From positions 41,017,115 to 41,081,114 of the forward strand of contig OX578278.1 of NCBI GenBank assembly GCA_951217055.1: a stretch of 64,000 nucleotides of DNA, read 5' to 3'. The notes under the pieces were generated by a model. That model had not been told where the DNA came from and made no database searches. It saw nothing but the letters and a program-made list of their open reading frames with translations. Shown in pieces: positions 45,501-54,395 of the stretch (the first letter of the stretch is position 1; every line of letters starts with the position of its first letter). This stretch comes from Gerris lacustris (lineage: Eukaryota > Arthropoda > Insecta > Hemiptera > Gerridae). The translations under genes and the position numbers were made by a program.

Positions 45501-48500
45501 CTCGCTTCGACGTGACGGTACGTTCGTGTGTGAAGTGGATGAACTCCATTAGGGGTAATCGAACAGGGACCAAATTGGAGGCGTAAGTGCTTAGGCTCGA
45601 ACAAATGGTTCCGTTCTAATACTAGCACTGGTAAATTCCTGCCTTTTCTTATATTAATGGCTAATCATAAACACTGTTGTTTATGAAGATTTGAGGTTGG
45701 AGGTTCATTCCCCAGTCGATACACATTAGTTTTTTACTAGGGTAATGAGTGATTTATGCTTTTAGAGAGAAAATAGTTAAAAAAAAGAAAAGGTGGCTCT
45801 AACTTAAGGGACTGCAGTTGGTGCTGAAATAGGTTAGTGAGAGAAAAGTGAACTGTTGTTAAGTATTTTCCCTTGGGAGCACCATCTGCTGACTGAAGTT
45901 TGAGCAAAATTTTGGTTCAAAGATTTTGCATTATACTTCTTACCTCTTCCAATCTCTTTTGCAAAATAAAAAATGAATGGTCTAAGAAGTCTGTGCACAG
46001 GTACAAATTCTAGTCTTATATAAATTTATAGTCACCTGAGGAGTGTAGATATTCATGAAGAGGCAATCCTCGTTTCCTGTGATTGCGTTAGATTTTCTAT
46101 GAATATTCCATTGAGGGCATTCTGAACCTTCCTTAGTGGCATCCATCTCATCGTTAGAGTCATCTACCAACTCTGCCCACTACAAAAGCAGTGACCATTA
46201 TATTATATTCATTAATAACGAAGTATAAATCAAAAATTTACTCGTAATAATGATCTGTGTAATAATATCTGTGTATAACATTTTGTGAAGATAAGGTACA
46301 CACTGCGAGATAGACGGAGTATAGTAAAATTAAAGAAGTGACATAAAATTATTAACAAATAATTAAATATATTTGTAAACTATAAGTAATATGGAATGCT
46401 AAGGAAAATAGCCACACATAAAGAGATGTTTCTTATTTTTCATATATTATAGGAATAGGCAAAGAATACAAAAAAGGTCATGATACTAAATAACAATACG
46501 TAGATTGTTGGTTTTGTCCCTTTTAGTATCTAGATCGTTGAAGTATAGATACATACAAAAAGCAACAACCACCAAATAAACTTAGACGTAAAAATATTAG
46601 ACACGGAAATAAAAGAATCCAAAAGAAAATACCTAGAAGCCTGTTACATAGCAATGACGGATAATACCGTCAATTTTAAAACAGACTCAAAAGACATTAA
46701 CAAGTATTATTCTGCTGTCTTAAAGAAACAATAACCTTTTAAATCAAAATTCCCGCCACAAAAAATAAAATCGTAAAATTAAATTTTCAGCCAGCATAAT
46801 TAAAATAAATAGGTAATACTATAAATAATAACAAATTAATAATAAAAAGTCTCAATAAAATATCCGTCCTTATCATAAATAGTTTATTCTTATCTAGTGT
46901 TTCTTCTAAATAAAAAGGAAGGTAAAAGTTAGGTTACCTCAAGTTACCAGGTTGATAGTTGATCTCGTCCGTAGTTTTATTGTTAACATTAAATTAGTAC
47001 GTTATATGTTTTTGTTATATTGTTACTTGTTAAAATTTATTAATTCAGATGTTCGAGGAAGTGTAGAGATACTGATAGATGTATGACAACTCCAATTTGA
47101 TTGGAAGATTATTGATTTTATATCTCACCTACCTATGAAAAACCATAGTTCAGTTTGCCGGTATGTTTCTAAAAAACAATTTAAAAACTAAAATGTATAA
47201 ACTTCTATCAGCTGTTTTAAAAAAATGTTTGTTCTATAATTGATGTAAGTTAATATGATGTTTCAGGCACGAATATGCCTCGGTGGAGGCGAAATATAGC
47301 CGATTAAGATGAAAGTTCGTCTTTATTAACAAATTTTTTAACCCTTACCGACCCACACTTCAACGATCTAAATAACAATATAGATATTTACTATAGAAGA
47401 TTTATAAGATAAAATTATTGACCGAGCGGAGCGAGTTTGGCATTTCGGATATCTGTCAGCAAATTTCTTTGTTACGCAGTCATGGCCAAACGCGTTATTC
47501 AATTTTTTTCAAATTTGGCATGGATGTTCCTTGAAGTCATTAAACATTAAACTTGATATATTTGTATGGTTTAATTTTTACTTTCTCATATACGTAGTAT
47601 ATATATGTATAAAGAGAAAGTATTTTGATGGCGCAAAAATTCGAGGAATCGAGGAACCTAAATTACTGGGCTGATTTTGACATAAAGATTCTAAAAAATC
47701 ATAACCTGAGGCAAAATCGAAAAATGAATTTTAGCTCTAATTTGGGAGCACTACCCCTGAAAAAACGTGAAAAAATTTCTTTTCGAAAACGGGTTCGACG
47801 ATTTTGATTGAAAAAATCTAAAGTTAAGTCCATTTAAATAAAATCTAACCATATAAGTCGTTTTCTCAGGGACATCTAGTTTGGATGTTGCTTGAAGTCA
47901 ATAAATCGAAGTATATTGGCTATTTTATTATTGTTTTTTCTTTTTTGGAAACGATGTCCACTAGTGACCGAACTACTAGTTAAAAGACTAATGATCATAA
48001 AAAGATATAAGTACCAAACAAAAACATTTAATAGTGGTGATATGATAACAGTGATAAGTTACCAGAAAACAAAATACAATAGCTTAGTCATTATTGTAAT
48101 AGTTTTATGATCATTAGTGATATTAATATTATGCTCATTATAACTAAAAGTAATAACAATATAAAATAAACAGGTCAAGTGTGTGCTAGTCAGCACACAG
48201 CGAGGGTCCGTAGGCCACACAGTATATAGTGTTTAACTGTAAAGTGTATAAACAGTGTTTTTTTAAAATGCTAAAGAGCTTACTTTGAACCATTCTAAGG
48301 GTCTGATATTCTCAAAACACACTCTGATAAAGTATTTTTTTTGCCACTGAACCGGACTACAACCATATAAATACATCGAAAAGACCATAATTATAAAAAA
48401 ACGTATTTTGTCCAGAAATTTCCAAAAAGTGGTATCTTTACTTTTGGTCGAAGAATGTTCAGGAATTTTTCAGATTTTTTGCACTTCACATAAGCGAGAT

Positions 48501-51500
48501 AGAGGGGGGGGGGGGGGGGGAGGGGGCACATTTCAAACCCGCTTCAAACTCGCCTACGCTCGCCCTATCAAAGTTATAACCAAAGAATTATATATTTTTG
48601 TAATCAGCTCGACGTACCCTTTCATATGATACCCCTCACGGTGTCGAAAAAAAATAAACAAATTTTAACCCTTAAGTTTTTTTACCCTAATTTTTTTGAA
48701 AAATATTTTTTTTAAGTCGCTATATTTTTAAAATATGTGGGCAGGTACAAGACACATACATGCCAAATTTCAAAGTGATCGGACGAAAGGTGTAGCCGTG
48801 AGAGCGCGCGTGAGAGGACGGACGGACAGACACACGCAGGAAAATATAAGGGTCCTTGGTTTTGCCTACGGACCCTAAAAACATTCTAAAATTAATTCTA
48901 ATAAACTTACACATAAAATAATTTATAATAATAACTTTGTTTGTATGGGCTAGTATTATTTATTCACTATTTTTCATCTTACTCCTTTAAGCTCTTTGTT
49001 GAACTATTAAAATATATGGGACATTCATTGTAAAGGCTGTTTTCACACTTTCTTTCTAAATGATTAAATATCATAACTACAAAAGTTGTTAATGTTATAG
49101 AGTTATAAGTGATACTGGTACAATGTTTCTTGGAAAAAAAATGAGTGAGAAAAGAAATATAAGGAATGATAAAGTGCTGATTGATAATTAATTATTAATA
49201 TATATGTAATCCCATATTTATAGGAGATCTCTGGGCCACTGCCTCCTCAGGCGGCGAGGTGGGTTATGAGTATGAGGGATGGATTAGGAAGACAGGAATT
49301 CTACCAAAGTTCACCCCCTCGTGATTGAACAATAAGGAATTTATGATATATGAATAAAGATGGATCACGGAAAAAAGGAATATTGAGATCATTTTTTATA
49401 CATAAAATATAATTACTAAATACCTAACATATTTTCCTAAGAAATAGATTATCTTTTTCATATTATCTTTTCCATAAATATATTGTTAGTAATGCAAATA
49501 TGCAAGTGTTTCAGTTATTAACAATGACCTAGTTAGATACTTTAAATATCTTTAATATTTACTTTCTTATAAACGTAGTTATAGTTATAGTGTAACGACG
49601 TAGTAATATATACTACGTATTAGTATATAATAAACGTAGAATATAATGACTAAAAATTAAATTAAATTGTTAATCATGATGGATTAACACTTTTTAAGAG
49701 GCTTCTTGCTATACTAAAGAAGAATTATCATTCCTAGATATCTCGTCTACCAATTACCAAGTTCTTAAAATTAATTATATTCTAATTTTGACTTTGATAA
49801 CGTTATTCTGGGTTTTAAGATATTACAAATTCAAATTTATTTCTTTTGTAAAATAAAAGTGCTGAATAAGTTATATATTAGCTTGTGACGTTATAAATTG
49901 TTATTATTTTATAAAATAATTACAATTTACAAAGGACAAGGTCATTCAAATAATGAATCACATCAATCAATTACATAGATTATGTTTAAACATATAAATA
50001 ATTTTGATAACGAAGTAAAAGCTGCACGTAATAGTGAAGGAAAAACAATAAGAAATTCTTATATAATTTTCAAACTAACATAACCTGTAGAAAGGTAATG
50101 ATTTTCACGAGCTTAGTGTTTTATTATGTATCATGGCTTAAGTTATCGTTATTCTCCGATAACGATAACTTGATAAATGTTGACCGATTTAGTTGAAACT
50201 TAGTATAAAGGTTCATTCTACCAATGCCCAGGACGAGTTCGTTGGACAACGATATGCGGCCAAGCGTTCGCGCGCAGCGCTCGCGTAAACGTAAGCTTCA
50301 AATATAAAATTGGAATTTTAGGACGGGAAAAAATTCAAACTTCATCTAGTCAATGAGACAAACAACTTTTTTAAATATTTTTTGTTTTAGTAAAACCAAC
50401 ACCGACATCGCTATAAAGTGTTAAAGATCGCTAAAATTATTAAAGCGGTCCTAAACGTTTAAAATAGAGAAAACAACATTTTTACCGATACCTTACGTTC
50501 TAATGTAATGATTTTAATGAAACTTCATACACATCGTCTAAAGTACAATAGAAACAGATATGTACAATTTCAACCTGATACAAGCAGAGGTTTTTGAGTA
50601 GTGAAGTAACATATGTTATAATATTTTAAATTGAGTGCCGGGTAGGTAGGGAACAGGACTGTACTACAACCATACTCTTTAACTATAAACTCATCATGAT
50701 TAATTTTTTTCAATACATATCAATATTCAATACATATTTGTTGCAAGACATTCGCTTCAATGATACAAAAATGTTTTTCTTTTAATTTTACCTTAACTAC
50801 GCTAATTAATTTTTTTTAACTCCACCGTGTATAAGTAGTTACCATTGTATACTTAGCCTTAGCAGTGTGATTTAATCATTTATATTTAATGAAAGGCGTT
50901 AGGAACTTCGTTCCTAACGGGCGTCCCGCGACACCAGACGAATTTTTTACATTATAGGTCACAAGGTAACCCTGATCCACAATTTCACAACACGCCTTGT
51001 GCGCAATGAGAAAAATCGGTTTGACTCTCAATAAACTATCTCTAACCTCAGAGGTTAGCTCGGTTTGCTAACCGATATTAGTATTTGCTAGCCCATAAAA
51101 GCAAAGTTTTAATTAAATTAATGTAAACCCTTTGAATTTATGTATTATGGGTTTGAGCGTCCTCAGCAAGTTTCCTTATTAAACAATAAGTTCATTAGTT
51201 ACAAAATTAATTAATCGACTGTTATGCAATCGTGTAAGGTAATTAGTAACAATTTAAAAAGAATGAATAAATCAACTTAGAACATAGAAATAAACAAATA
51301 ATTAGAAGTAGACATTTAATTAATAATGTGAAAGGAAATCGCCAGTAAGTAGTGGCTATGAGAACTGAGAACAAACCAACAATGAATGAATTCTGCTCTC
51401 TAACAGACTTAGTTTGATTCTTGCCGAAGATCTTTATCTCTGGAGAAGGTCTAACTTAAGGTTTTTCCACAAATCAAGACATCTCAAAAAAATAGGGTTT

Positions 51501-53432
51501 TAACTAGGCATACCATTTCGAAGATTGGTCCTTCGTCTGACAGTCTGACATACCTTAATTTAATTTTTTAAGCACATCTGAAGGTGTCCATAGGCAGGCA
51601 TATCCAATATTTTAATTAGCCAGCTAGGAGACAATTTAAAAATGCTATATGAAAAAGGACATCCAGTCCACATTCTAAACGGACCGCAAAATTGGGTGTG
51701 GTAACAGGTAGATTTAATATTCTTTTTAAGTAGTTTAATTGCACCTTTTCGATAACATTGAAAAAATTTAAACCTCAGACTTGGCAGCCATACTACACAT
51801 TGAACTATTGACTCTAGCACAATAACCCTAGGTTGCCAAGAGTTCATATTACTTTTACTCATAAGGGCGAGCGCAGAACTATAGCCTTGTTGCCTTTGGA
51901 TATAGCAGTTGCTGCTGCGGAATAAAAACACCCAGATGCTGTAAAATATATACCTAGATAATTAAATTGCTTTACTATATCTAATACCTTGCCTTGATAG
52001 AAAAAGATCGGCAACTGTTTGGGGTGCCTTCCTCTATGGAAAATAACAATTTTTGTTTTGTTAGTATTGACAACCAAACCTCTTCTGTGACAATAAAGTT
52101 CTAGTACTTGCAGCATTCTATTAAGATGTAAAGGGGTAAGTCCAAGCAGGGCCATATCGTCTGCAAAGAGAAGAACTATGACGTTAACAAGGGGACTTAT
52201 GGAGGGTCCGTAGAGCCTTTCTGCCCTTAAAAAATCTCCAAAGTCACTTAAGAACAAGGAAAATAACAAAGACAAAGGGCTTAAGATTTCGCCCTGCAAG
52301 ATTCCCTCGGAGATGTCATACCACTTAGTATAGCCACCATTGACTGACACTCTGATGGTTGCATTCGAATATAAGTTTTGAATAATGCTTATTAATTTGG
52401 GGCTTATTCCTAATTCATAGTCTATGCCAGAGAAACTCACTGATACAGTAAGTCAAATGCCCTTTTCAGATCTACAAAAGCAACGTACATTCTTTGACCT
52501 ATTATTAAGGTAAAATTTAACTATGTATAAATGTAAGAGTATAACCGGTCGAGACAACCTCTTCCACTTCTAAATCCTGCTTAATGTTCAAGTAACAGAT
52601 ATAGACATTTTTTAGAAAATAGTTAAGCATGACGTACCTGAAATCTATTTAAGGGAGTCATTGGTTTCACATATCTGATGCCTGAAAATGAGGCGTAACG
52701 TACGCCCATAGATGTAACTGACCAGTATCCCACATATGTTCCACTTTTCGCCTTCGCCACTGGTTTGCTTTCATTGTGCGTGTCTGATCCATTGTTAATA
52801 TAGTGAGATGTCGTAGATCTTAAAGTTTGTGTCGTATAGAATGAATTGTTTGATGGCTTCGATGTTGTAAAGTTTGAATATTTTATCGTTGTAGTAATTG
52901 TTTGTTTTTTTGTTGTTGGAGTATTAGTATTTGATTGACTTTTTGTTGAAATGTTTGTTGTCGAGACATTTGTTGGACTCATTGTTGTTGTAGTAGCATT
53001 TGTTGCATGGTTTGTTGTAGATAAATTTGTTAGACTAATTGTTGTTGTAGCAGCATTTGTAGTATTATTTGTTGAAGAGCCGTTTGTTGTAAAGACATTT
53101 TTTGAACTGTTTGTTGTAGAGACGTTAGTTGGATTGTTTGTTGTAAATTTATTTGTTGGACTGTTTATTAAAAGGTGATTGTTTGCGCTGTTTGTAGATG
53201 CAACATTTGTGCGTGGTAAAGTTGATTGAAAATTGATTGAACTTTTCGCATTTCTTAATTCGTCAAAATTCGATATATCTTGATTCGTCTTCAAATCATT
53301 CTTTTGCCTTCCGTTCGACAAATTTGAATAATTTTCTAATTCACTTTGAAAATTATCAATAACGTCTAAACAATTCACACTTTTAAAAAGAATAAGCGTT
53401 GAAATAAAACAACCTAAGAAAGGAACACGCAT
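30210..53432 (-). CDS. Carboxylesterase/cholinesterase-like gene, complete (10 exons)
   Basis: Alpha/beta-hydrolase of the type-B carboxylesterase family, probably exported and membrane-tethered. Exons: 52638-53432, 46036-46179, 45166-45313, 43405-43590, 41359-41576, 41041-41188, 38327-38493, 36384-36513, 31144-31276, 30210-30534. All are GT-AG with matching phases; total 2394 nt, 797 residues. Layout: signal peptide (1-21), Asn/Thr-rich stalk (about 25-225, over a dozen N-X-S/T sites), esterase domain (about 230-720) and hydrophobic tail (779-797) after HDSSSTK, like a GPI signal. EDCLFMN (302-308) is the family signature. The triad is kept: Ser408 in GTSSG, Glu540 in SDETG, His649 in GVTHSEE. 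Oxyanion segment 324-329 reads LPCGHF where cholinesterases have YGGGF, so one oxyanion glycine is His328. The start ATG has A at -3 and a TATA-like TTTATAATAA about 50 bp upstream. The substrate cannot be read from sequence. Confidence 0.93.
30535..31143 (-). other. Esterase intron 9
   Basis: 609 bp, donor GTGAGT, acceptor TTTATTTCAG. No repeat recognised. Confidence 0.9.
31144..31276 (-). CDS. Esterase exon 9: catalytic histidine
   Basis: Encodes [12 protein letters not shown], matching the GVxHxDExxYLF block with the catalytic His (649), then [11 protein letters not shown]. Acceptor TTTTTTACAG; the donor GTGAGT splits a His codon. Confidence 0.94.
31447..31535. mobile_element. hAT-type terminus fragment
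   Basis: CAGTGGCGTGGCGGCACG followed by GGGTGGGCT...AGCCCACCC resembles the right end of the element at 35122-35388 read inversely. No partner end is visible, so probably a solo end. A G11 run follows. Confidence 0.5.
32443..32556 (+). pseudogene. Possible 5' coding remnant of a Crypton-type recombinase
   Basis: The ATG opens [14 protein letters not shown] and continues to [11 protein letters not shown], followed by GTACTA, a possible splice donor. LLPSKS next to a Y-K segment resembles the start of Crypton-derived tyrosine-recombinase proteins of insects, which often read LLPxKSxxxYxxxYxxF. No downstream portion is present, so this would be a truncated or captured 5' exon on the strand opposite the esterase. 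Recognition is from memory of the motif only. Confidence 0.35.
32651..32840 (+). repeat. Hairpin plus 39-bp tandem repeats
   Basis: A perfect hairpin (CTGCTGAGG ttaca CCTCAGCAG) is followed by at least three 39-bp units starting at 32688, 32727 and 32766 with the core CTCGGCTTCGCCTCGTCAG, and a worn fourth. Each core is quasi-palindromic, like the cores of the 64-bp satellite at 29287. Confidence 0.85.
33282..34069. mobile_element. hAT-family MITE with perfect 8-bp duplication
   Basis: Ends CAGGGCCGGCGC and (inverse) CAGGGCCGGCGCAAG are flanked on both sides by CAGATGAT. Length 788 bp, no transposase. It contains GCGGGGCCCCG blocks and an AAGTATGGAAGGTTATGG segment whose inverse is found at about 39595-39640. 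It lies in intron 8-9 of the esterase. Confidence 0.93.
34163..34317. mobile_element. Short Tc1/mariner-type MITE
   Basis: 155 bp, ends CAGGGTG and CACCCTG, with TA (TATA context) on both sides. The TTTTTATACTTTTGCCCC and CATATTGGAG blocks are shared with the repeat at 1772-2280. Confidence 0.85.
34600..35110. other. Intron DNA with C-rich repeats
   Basis: TTTCCCCTTTT/CCCCCCTCA phrases repeat here and at 33035-33090. 34735-34900 is a GC-rich pocket (with TTCCGCGATTCTAGCCGCG) of unknown nature. Confidence 0.5.
35122..35388. mobile_element. Short hAT-like element
   Basis: Ends CAGTGGCGTAGCTA and (inverse) CAGTGGCGGCGCGTC; about 267 bp with several GGGGGCCCCC blocks. Flanking 8-mers do not match, so it may be a rearranged copy or two joined ends. 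Confidence 0.6.
36110..36300 (+). promoter_or_regulatory. TATA box/poly(A)-bearing segment, possible solo LTR
   Basis: TATAAAAGG (about 36214) lies about 30 bp before AATAAAGG and AATAAATTC, downstream of a GC-richer TTGGCGACAGCCG patch. A TATA box close to poly(A) signals is typical of LTRs, but no LTR boundaries or target duplication could be defined. Confidence 0.25.
36384..36513 (-). CDS. Esterase exon 8
   Basis: Encodes [11 protein letters not shown] and YSYIFGYRQ, the conserved YxYxF strand before the catalytic His exon. Acceptor TTTGTAG, phase-1 donor AGAG|GTAAGA. Confidence 0.93.
37045..37352. repeat. Foldback (inverted repeat) element
   Basis: 37050-37160 and 37236-37350 are inverse copies: AATGTCAATACTTTTC, ACAAATTTGTA and TTTTTATTGG-AATTTAATGAA occur in mirror order. 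Arms are about 110 bp with a loop of about 75 bp. Confidence 0.8.
37615..37720. repeat. (TATG)n/(TATA)n microsatellite
   Basis: Impure TATG/TATA repeats over about 75 bp, ending near CTTATGTATG. Confidence 0.9.
38327..38493 (-). CDS. Esterase exon 7
   Basis: 55 codons plus a split Leu; includes [14 protein letters not shown] and [16 protein letters not shown]. Acceptor TAATTACAG, donor GTACCT. The region is variable in the family; placement is supported by phase and splice fit. Confidence 0.88.
39260..40098 (-). mobile_element. hAT-related element, inverse relative of 33282-34069
   Basis: 39430-39890 matches the inverse of the 33282 element over several hundred bp (GTATCTC, GTGTCACGTTTTAT, TCAAAAAGTACTAA, CTAACCATAACCTTCCATA, GATTTACCCCACA, TCATTTTGAAAAG). 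The right edge CCGCTG at 40098 reads inversely as CAGCGGCTATCC, a hAT-like start. The left terminus is eroded. Confidence 0.7.
41041..41188 (-). CDS. Esterase exon 6: catalytic acid
   Basis: Starts [14 protein letters not shown] after acceptor GAATATTGTTACAG and includes PFVPEDP and SGQNSDETG, whose Glu (540) aligns with the catalytic Glu of cholinesterases. Phase-1 donor TCAT|GTAAGA. The open frame runs upstream into the intron; the acceptor was chosen because only it keeps the frame. Confidence 0.9.
41359..41576 (-). CDS. Esterase exon 5
   Basis: Encodes [16 protein letters not shown], the block that follows the nucleophile elbow (usually F..AI..SG....PW), then the [11 protein letters not shown] helix. 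Acceptor TTTTGTTACAG, donor AGT|GTAAGT. Confidence 0.93.
42250..42375 (+). repeat. G-rich minisatellite
   Basis: Three near-identical units of about 20 bp (GAGGAGTGGGGGAAGGGGT), then degenerate GGAGTGGGGG copies. Many G runs, so G-quadruplex formation is plausible on the plus strand. Confidence 0.85.
42555..42960 (+). repeat. Dispersed repeat, partner of 50150-50470
   Basis: Shares CGATAACTTGA, GATTTAGTTGAAA, GTTGGACAACG, CGTAAACGTAAGCTTCAAAT, AATTGGAATTTTAGGA, CAATGAGACAAACAAC and TTAAAGATCGCTAAAA in the same order and strand. A palindromic GGAACGAAGTTCC lies at the left; the second copy has a similar palindrome at about 50902, downstream. Confidence 0.85.
43405..43590 (-). CDS. Esterase exon 4: nucleophile elbow
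   Basis: Encodes [42 protein letters not shown]. Ser408 of GTSSG is the nucleophile (family GESAG), so Glu and Ala next to it are changed to Thr and Ser. Acceptor TTTTACAG, phase-1 donor. Confidence 0.96.
44030..44100 (-). repeat. tRNA-like SINE head, family 2
   Basis: Inverse strand: CTCAGTGGTGTAGTATG (A-box-like) then GGTCGAGGATTTGAGC (B-box-like) about 30 bp apart. It is too degenerate for a functional tRNA. Confidence 0.45.
44697..44830 (-). repeat. Repeat with GGCCAAATATCG module and CAGACAGA
   Basis: Inverse strand: GTGGGCCAAATATCGTCAAC, then ATCGATTATTGCAGG, then CACAGACAGACAAAG. Same module order as 48757 and 63480. 44925-44985 also resembles 50505-50545 (AAACTTCATA-AATCGTCTAAAG). 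Confidence 0.6.
45166..45313 (-). CDS. Esterase exon 3: altered oxyanion hole
   Basis: Encodes [18 protein letters not shown] and [13 protein letters not shown]. The block aligns with the cholinesterase VWIYGGGF segment, giving Pro, Cys, Gly, His, Phe. The His codon is at 45269-45271. NYRLGPLGF (completed by exon 4) is the canonical NYRxGxxGF block, so the exon otherwise looks normal. Confidence 0.95.
45590..45730 (+). repeat. Possible tRNA-related SINE fragment
   Basis: GGTTGGAGGTTCATTCCCC at about 45693 resembles a tRNA B box, with a GC-richer left part. No second copy was found, so this is weak. Confidence 0.25.
46036..46179 (-). CDS. Esterase exon 2
   Basis: 48 codons: [11 protein letters not shown] and the signature [11 protein letters not shown], with Cys286 and Cys304 placed as in the family's first disulfide. 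Acceptor GCTTTTGTAG, donor CAG|GTGACT. Confidence 0.95.
47577..47895 (+). repeat. TACTTTCTC dispersed family, copy B
   Basis: TACTTTCTCATATACGTAGT ... AAAGAGAAAGTATTTTGATG, then GGGCTGATTTTGACA, ATCATAACCTGAGGC, GAGCACTACCCCTGAAAA, GAAAACGGGTTCGACGATTT and CATATAAGTCGTTTTCTC. On both sides sit similar GGATGTT-CTTGAAGTCA phrases (47521 and 47882), so it may be inserted within another repeat. Confidence 0.85.
48203..48876. mobile_element. TIR element with AGGGTCCGTAGGC ends
   Basis: AGGGTCCGTAGGC and its exact inverse bound 674 bp of non-coding DNA. It contains a G14 run near 48505, a CATGCCAAATTTCAAAGTG module and GGACGGACAGACAC just inside the right end. Lepidopteran and other insect genomes carry similar AGGGT-CCGTA elements with CAGA repeats. 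No target duplication was recognised. Confidence 0.7.
50150..50470 (+). repeat. Dispersed repeat, partner of 42555-42960
   Basis: Same ordered blocks as the first copy, with an extra GCGTTCGCGCGCAGCGCTCG GC-rich insert and a TTGTTTTAGTAAAACCAAC segment. Confidence 0.85.
51400..52600 (-). mobile_element. Non-LTR retrotransposon RT fragment (LINE)
   Basis: In pieces on the minus strand: [18 protein letters not shown] (about 52580), [13 protein letters not shown] (RT motif A, about 52480), a frame change, then [31 protein letters not shown] (motif B), FADDMALL (motif C, the FADD box), [10 protein letters not shown] and [13 protein letters not shown] second frame shift near 51900 gives the downstream thumb part. 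The element is 5'-truncated and broken by frameshifts and stops. It is in the same orientation as the host esterase gene. The clade (CR1/Jockey-like) cannot be settled. Confidence 0.92.
52638..53432 (-). CDS. Esterase exon 1: signal peptide, mucin-like stalk, domain start
   Basis: 265 codons. [20 protein letters not shown] is a signal peptide. A long Asn/Thr/Ser-rich stalk follows with TTN and ATTTxSxTNxSTTN repeats (roughly 60-bp units at 52965-53090) and many sequons. Then YVGYWSVTS and GIRYVKPM, the usual GxxYAxxP opening of the esterase fold. The donor is TTTCAG|GTACGT. Confidence 0.93.
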
Positions 53433-53469
53433 TTTACCGACATCATACGAACACCAAGCTTACTACTAG

Positions 53470-53495
53470 ACTAAATTTTATTATAAAAAGCGAGG
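53470..53495 (-). promoter_or_regulatory. Possible TATA element of the esterase gene
   Basis: Inverse strand TTTTTATAATAAAA is about 50 bp upstream of the start codon. Its spacing allows only a short 5' UTR, so it may not be the real promoter. Confidence 0.25.
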
Positions 53496-53944
53496 AAAAC
53501 TTATGTAGTGAACGTGACTTTGTTCAATGAAAAAAAGACATAATTAAACTGTTGTTAATTTAAAAAATAGTTAATAATTAGATAAAGTAAATAATTATAA
53601 AGTTTTGATAAGGAAAAAGTAGCTTTGTATATAGCTACCTGTCACTTGCAAGTTCGGGTTTCTTATTTTTGAAAGGTGAACAAAAAAACTTTATTCGTTA
53701 GGTTATCAATTGCTACATTAATTTCCCCTTCATATCAAATCATCAGGTAATCAGGTAGTGGAATGATAACGTCGTGTCAACAATTATTTTATTTTTTCAA
53801 GGTATCTTATAAAAGACTTATGTCAAGGTCTACTAAGTGTAATGCATGTTTTTTTCCTTCTATCGATATTTTTATTTTGTAATTTAGTTAAATAAAACGT
53901 TATATATTTTTTAATATTATTATTTACTGATTAGGTTAGAAAAA

Positions 53945-54395
53945 AATTATTTCTTTCTCATAGACGTACTATAAATAGAGTTTTGTGATACCACGACATT
54001 GTGATTTTGATTGATTTACACATTTTAAGGTCCTCCCAAAACCAAAAATTGTTTTTTAAAAAATGTATGTCGTCTGGAGCCTAAACTACTAGGTCGATTT
54101 AAATTGAGCTTGGCAATAGCATTTAGAAAAATCATACCCAAGAAGAAACATGGAAATTCATTTTAGCTATAAATTTGAGGGCGCAACCCCAAAAACTCTA
54201 AAAAGCTGCTTGTGGAAAAGGGGTCCGACGATTTCAATTACAAAATTCGAAAATGTTGTCAATATAAAATCAAATTTAGTTTTGTCTATAAAAATAGTTT
54301 TCCTTGGAAAAATATAGTTTCTGAAATATAATTAAAAGTACATTTAATTACAAAGAGCGAGAGGCTGGTTCGATTCCTCGCAAGAGGATGTATTT
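53945..54395 (+). repeat. TACTTTCTC dispersed family, copy C with tRNA-like end
   Basis: TTTCTTTCTCATAGACGTAC, GTCGTCTGGAGCCTAAACTA, ATTCATTTTAGCT, GGGGTCCGACGATTTCAATT, GTTTTCCTTGGAAAAATATA, then GGCTGGTTCGATTCCTCGC, a tRNA T-arm/B-box-like terminus, in the same position as in copy D. Confidence 0.8.

Larger units (their letters stand above)
46180..52637 (-). other. Esterase intron 1 (6.5 kb)
   Basis: Holds several repeats: TACTTTCTC copy B, the TIR element at 48203, one copy of the 42555/50150 pair and the LINE fragment. 46200-47400 and 48900-50150 are AT-rich with no further features recognised. Confidence 0.85.

Noticed and set aside
52951..53178. Plus-strand frame rich in Val/Phe
   Set aside because: Antisense shadow of the Asn/Thr-rich stalk exon of the esterase.
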